Below are positions 4,163 through 5,575 of a DNA stretch of 5,575 nt, one piece after another (within the stretch, counting starts at the first letter, position 1; every line of letters starts with the position of its first letter). The stretch spans positions 1 to 5,575 of the forward strand of contig JASHUK010000109.1 of assembly GCA_030040055.1 (NCBI GenBank). Reading direction: 5' to 3'. The position numbers were made by a program, and so were the translations under genes. The notes under the pieces were generated by a model that saw only the letters and a list, made by a program, of their open reading frames with translations, searched no databases and was not told the origin of the DNA. The DNA is from Nitrososphaerales archaeon (lineage in GTDB: Archaea; Thermoproteota; Nitrososphaeria; Nitrososphaerales; Gagatemarchaeaceae).

Positions 4163-5575
4163 TTGCTATACTCCCGCGTGGCTCAGTGCTACTCGCGCCT
4201 CGAGTCCACCGACGGCCGCAACGAAATGACCGAAGTCTTCGCATCCCTTCTCAAGGAGACCCCCGTGGAGGAGATACCCCAGCTGGTGTACCTCACCCAG
4301 GGGAAGCTGGGGCCGGACTACGAGGGGGTCGAGCTGGGACTGGCGGAGAAGAACGCGCTGAAGATCCTGGCGGCGGCGTCGGGGCTCCCCGCGGACAGGG
4401 TCAGGCAGGCATACGTCAGGCGGGGGGACATCGGGACGGCCGCGGAGGAGCTGCTCGGTAGCCGTGCGCAGGGGACGCTCTACTCCGAGGGGCTCACCCT
4501 CGGGAGGGTCTACGGGACGCTGCTCAGGGTGGCGAAGAGGGCGGGCGAAGGGTCCGTCGAAGCGAAGCAGCGGGAGATGGTTAGCCTCCTGAACGACGCC
4601 TCACCGCTTGAAGCAAGGTACGTCATGCGGTCGGTGACGGGCCAGCTGCGGCTGGGGGTCGCCGACTACACCGTCCTCGACGCCTGCGCCCTCGCCTTCG
4701 AGGGGGACAAGAAGGAGCGGCCGAGGGTCGAGAGGGCCTACAACCTCCATCCGGACCTGGGGCTGATAGTGAAGACCGTGGCGTCCCGGGGCGCGGCCGG
4801 GGTGGCCAGGGTGCGGCTCCAGGTGGGGGTCCCTGTCAGGCCGATGCTGGCGGAGAGGCTCTCCTCCGCCGCGGAGATAGTGAAGAAGCTCGAAGGGAAG
4901 GAGGTGGCAGCCGAATACAAGCTCGACGGGGAGAGGCTCCAGATCCACAAGGACGGAGGCCGTGTCTCCCTGTTCTCGCGGAGGCTTGAGGTGATCACCG
5001 GGCACTATCCCGACGCCGTGGGGCTGGCTCAGCGCCACGTGAAGGCGAAGACGGCCGTACTCGAGGCCGAGGTCGTGGCGATAGACGAGGACACCGGCGA
5101 GTACCTGCCGTTCCAGGAGCTGATGCACAGGAGGCGGAAGCACGGGGTCGACGAGGCCGTGGCCAAGTACCCGGTGGCGCTGAACTTCTTCGAAATACTC
5201 CTGCTCGACGGCAGGGACGTGACGGGGAGGCCGTACACGGCGCGGAGGGCCCTCCTGGAGAAGGCCGTCGAAAGGACGGAGCGGACAAGGGTCGTCCCGT
5301 CCATCCGGTCGTCGGACCCGGCGAGGATCGAGGCGTTCATGGAGGAGTCGATCGCCAACGGCTGCGAAGGGCTGGTGGTCAAGGACCCCGCGTCCCCCTA
5401 CAGGGCGGGCGCGAGGGAGTTCGCCTGGATCAAGCTGAAGCGCGAGTACCGGAGCGAGCTGACAGACACGATAGACCTGGTGGTGGTCGGGGCCTTCCAC
5501 GGCAAGGGAAGGAGGGCCGGGACCTACGGGACCTATCTGCTGGCTTCCTACGACCCGGCGAGGGGGCTCTACTCC
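4163..5575 (+). CDS. lig: Archaeal ATP-dependent DNA ligase (LigB type; C-terminus outside window)
   Basis: Seals nicks in duplex DNA during replication and repair through a ligase-adenylate intermediate. The visible 471 codons cover the N-terminal DNA-binding domain (about 1-235, with YLTQGKLGPDYEGVELG and later VPVRPMLAERL), the nucleotidyltransferase domain and the start of the OB domain. Motifs: I, EYKLDGER with the adenylated Lys253; Ia, SRRLE (272-276); III, EAEVVA with Glu303 (the usual central Gly is Ala); IIIa, FFEILLLDG from 342; IV, EGLVVKD (402-408); V, WIKLK (422-426). The protein aligns throughout with Sulfolobus ligase, as remembered, apart from a shorter loop near residue 150. 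About 125-130 residues should lie beyond the edge. TTG 4163 is preferred over GTG 4178 because MLYSRVAQCYSRLE lines up residue for residue with the Sulfolobus N-terminus and the promoter spacing fits; an in-frame TGA lies at 4148. Confidence 0.95.
   Translation, partial: MLYSRVAQCYSRLESTDGRNEMTEVFASLLKETPVEEIPQLVYLTQGKLGPDYEGVELGLAEKNALKILAAASGLPADRVRQAYVRRGDIGTAAEELLGSRAQGTLYSEGLTLGRVYGTLLRVAKRAGEGSVEAKQREMVSLLNDASPLEARYVMRSVTGQLRLGVADYTVLDACALAFEGDKKERPRVERAYNLHPDLGLIVKTVASRGAAGVARVRLQVGVPVRPMLAERLSSAAEIVKKLEGKEVAAEYKLDGERLQIHKDGGRVSLFSRRLEVITGHYPDAVGLAQRHVKAKTAVLEAEVVAIDEDTGEYLPFQELMHRRRKHGVDEAVAKYPVALNFFEILLLDGRDVTGRPYTARRALLEKAVERTERTRVVPSIRSSDPARIEAFMEESIANGCEGLVVKDPASPYRAGAREFAWIKLKREYRSELTDTIDLVVVGAFHGKGRRAGTYGTYLLASYDPARGLYS

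Noticed and set aside
4601..5500. Long minus-strand open frame of 299 codons opposite the DNA ligase
   Set aside because: It lies wholly antisense to a gene with all ligase motifs. Its composition (runs of Pro, Arg, His, Leu) is typical of a shadow frame in G+C-rich DNA.

Overview
The window is G+C-rich archaeal DNA, most likely from a member of the TACK lineages (Thaumarchaeota and relatives). Three genes support this. One encodes the small RNA polymerase subunit K (Rpo6). One encodes ribosomal protein S25e, which to my knowledge is typical of TACK/Asgard archaea and eukaryotes and absent from most Euryarchaeota. One encodes an archaeal LigB-type ATP-dependent DNA ligase that aligns end to end with the Sulfolobus enzyme as I remember it. 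Promoters look archaeal (AT-rich TATA boxes about 26-30 nt before the start, several with no room for a leader). Four of the seven starts read as TTG. I cannot name the species.

Layout. Positions 1-1406 (minus, running off the left edge) encode a secreted surface protein with a signal peptide, seven YVTN-type propeller repeats and Ig/PKD-like domains. Positions 1481-2696 (minus) hold rpoK followed 9 nt later by a D-2-hydroxyacid dehydrogenase, almost certainly one transcript. Positions 2697-2836 form a divergent promoter region. Positions 2837-3238 (plus) encode a small cyclophilin-fold protein, which converges on S25e (3254-3586, minus). Positions 3663-4049 (minus) encode an unrecognised two-helix membrane protein. 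Positions 4050-4162 form a second divergent promoter region. From 4163 to the right edge (plus) runs the DNA ligase, missing its C-terminal part.

The genes do not form one pathway. Most are housekeeping information-processing genes (transcription, translation, DNA joining), mixed with one metabolic oxidoreductase, one cell-surface protein and two small accessory proteins. I see no mobile element, CRISPR array, tRNA or rRNA, and no convincing new multi-gene system. The points most worth a second look are the regularly spaced N-glycosylation sequons on the propeller, the shared promoter element with TTG starts, the altered active site of the dehydrogenase, and the orphan membrane protein that shares a promoter region with the ligase.
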